Shown: positions 63,943 to 64,000 of the stretch, in pieces
Layout: every line of letters begins with the position of its first letter
Position numbering within the stretch: the stretch's first letter is position 1
NCBI RefSeq assembly: GCF_020283565.1
Contig: NC_060064.1
Coordinates: 19,612,337-19,676,336, forward strand
From: Trifolium pratense
Taxonomy: Eukaryota; Streptophyta; Magnoliopsida; Fabales; Fabaceae
DNA length: 64,000 nt
Reading direction: 5' to 3'
Made by a program: the position numbers and the translations under genes
The notes under the pieces: generated by a model
The model's database searches: none
What the model was told of the DNA's origin: nothing
What the model saw: the letters and a program-made list of their open reading frames with translations, nothing else

Positions 63943-64000
63943 AGGATTCGAGCACTTAACCTTTTAGTTACATTTTTTATTATATTTACCACTAAATGCC
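63943..64000 (-). repeat. tRNA-like SINE, cut by window edge
   Basis: Minus strand A-box-like GGCATTTAGTGG (63989-64000) and B-box-like GTGCTCGAATCC (63943-63954). The 5' end lies outside the window. Confidence 0.5.

Overview
This window is plant nuclear DNA, most likely from a papilionoid legume. The evidence is AT-rich intergenic sequence, GT-AG and GC-AG introns, and a class III peroxidase that closely resembles legume cationic peroxidase 1. It also holds many plant-type transposons: SINEs with tRNA-like boxes, hAT and Mutator MITEs, Stowaway, LINE-1 tails, Helitron ends, Copia and Gypsy LTR elements, and an endogenous pararetrovirus. A Medicago-like genome fits best, but the species is inferred.

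Few host genes are present. Two class III peroxidases lie in tandem on the minus strand. The first is partial: exons 1-2 at 485-2389, running off the left edge. The second is complete: four exons at 10121-13632, 316 aa. They share exon structure, a GC-AG first intron and core-promoter sequence. At 22920-25686 (minus) lies a broken bHLH/ACT-like gene whose second helix has been replaced by a reiterated short motif. At 52183-53945 (minus) is an intact two-exon gene for a kinase-less bulb-lectin/PAN membrane protein of the At5g03700 type.

Most of the rest is mobile DNA, often with target duplications readable in the sequence. From 1 to 10 kb there are a SINE, a TIR element in a peroxidase intron, a hAT element with a nested foldback MITE, and further Mutator-like MITEs. 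From 14 to 22 kb there are a minisatellite, SINEs, a hAT transposase remnant and MITE families. From 26 to 31 kb there are foldback MITEs, a tiny LINE tail and a second GC-rich hAT element carrying a Helitron-like segment. From 32.06 to 39.19 kb there is a complete LTR element with nearly identical 401/407 bp LTRs, a Met-tRNA primer site and a polypurine tract but no recognisable protein-coding region (LARD type), with a hAT element nested inside. From 41.9 to 45.0 kb a pararetrovirus fragment has its reverse transcriptase half inverted relative to its capsid/protease-like half, and is bracketed by (TA)n tracts.

From 45 to 51.7 kb there are a Helitron terminus, a stray 70 bp copy of a peroxidase exon/intron boundary, a shuffled Copia fragment, a Stowaway element and more MITEs. 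From 55.5 to 57.4 kb a hAT element, another TIR element and a SINE are stacked. From 59 to 63.6 kb there are a Helitron-like piece, a LINE tail with a 19 bp target duplication, and the 5' part of a minus-strand LTR element with an Asp-tRNA primer site.

I see no prokaryote-type system, CRISPR array, rRNA or functional tRNA gene. The most unusual items are the rearranged pararetrovirus, the coding-free LTR element with internally reiterated motifs, the altered bHLH gene, the dispersed peroxidase fragment and several MITE families with distinctive palindromes. Boundaries, repeats and splice sites were read by eye.
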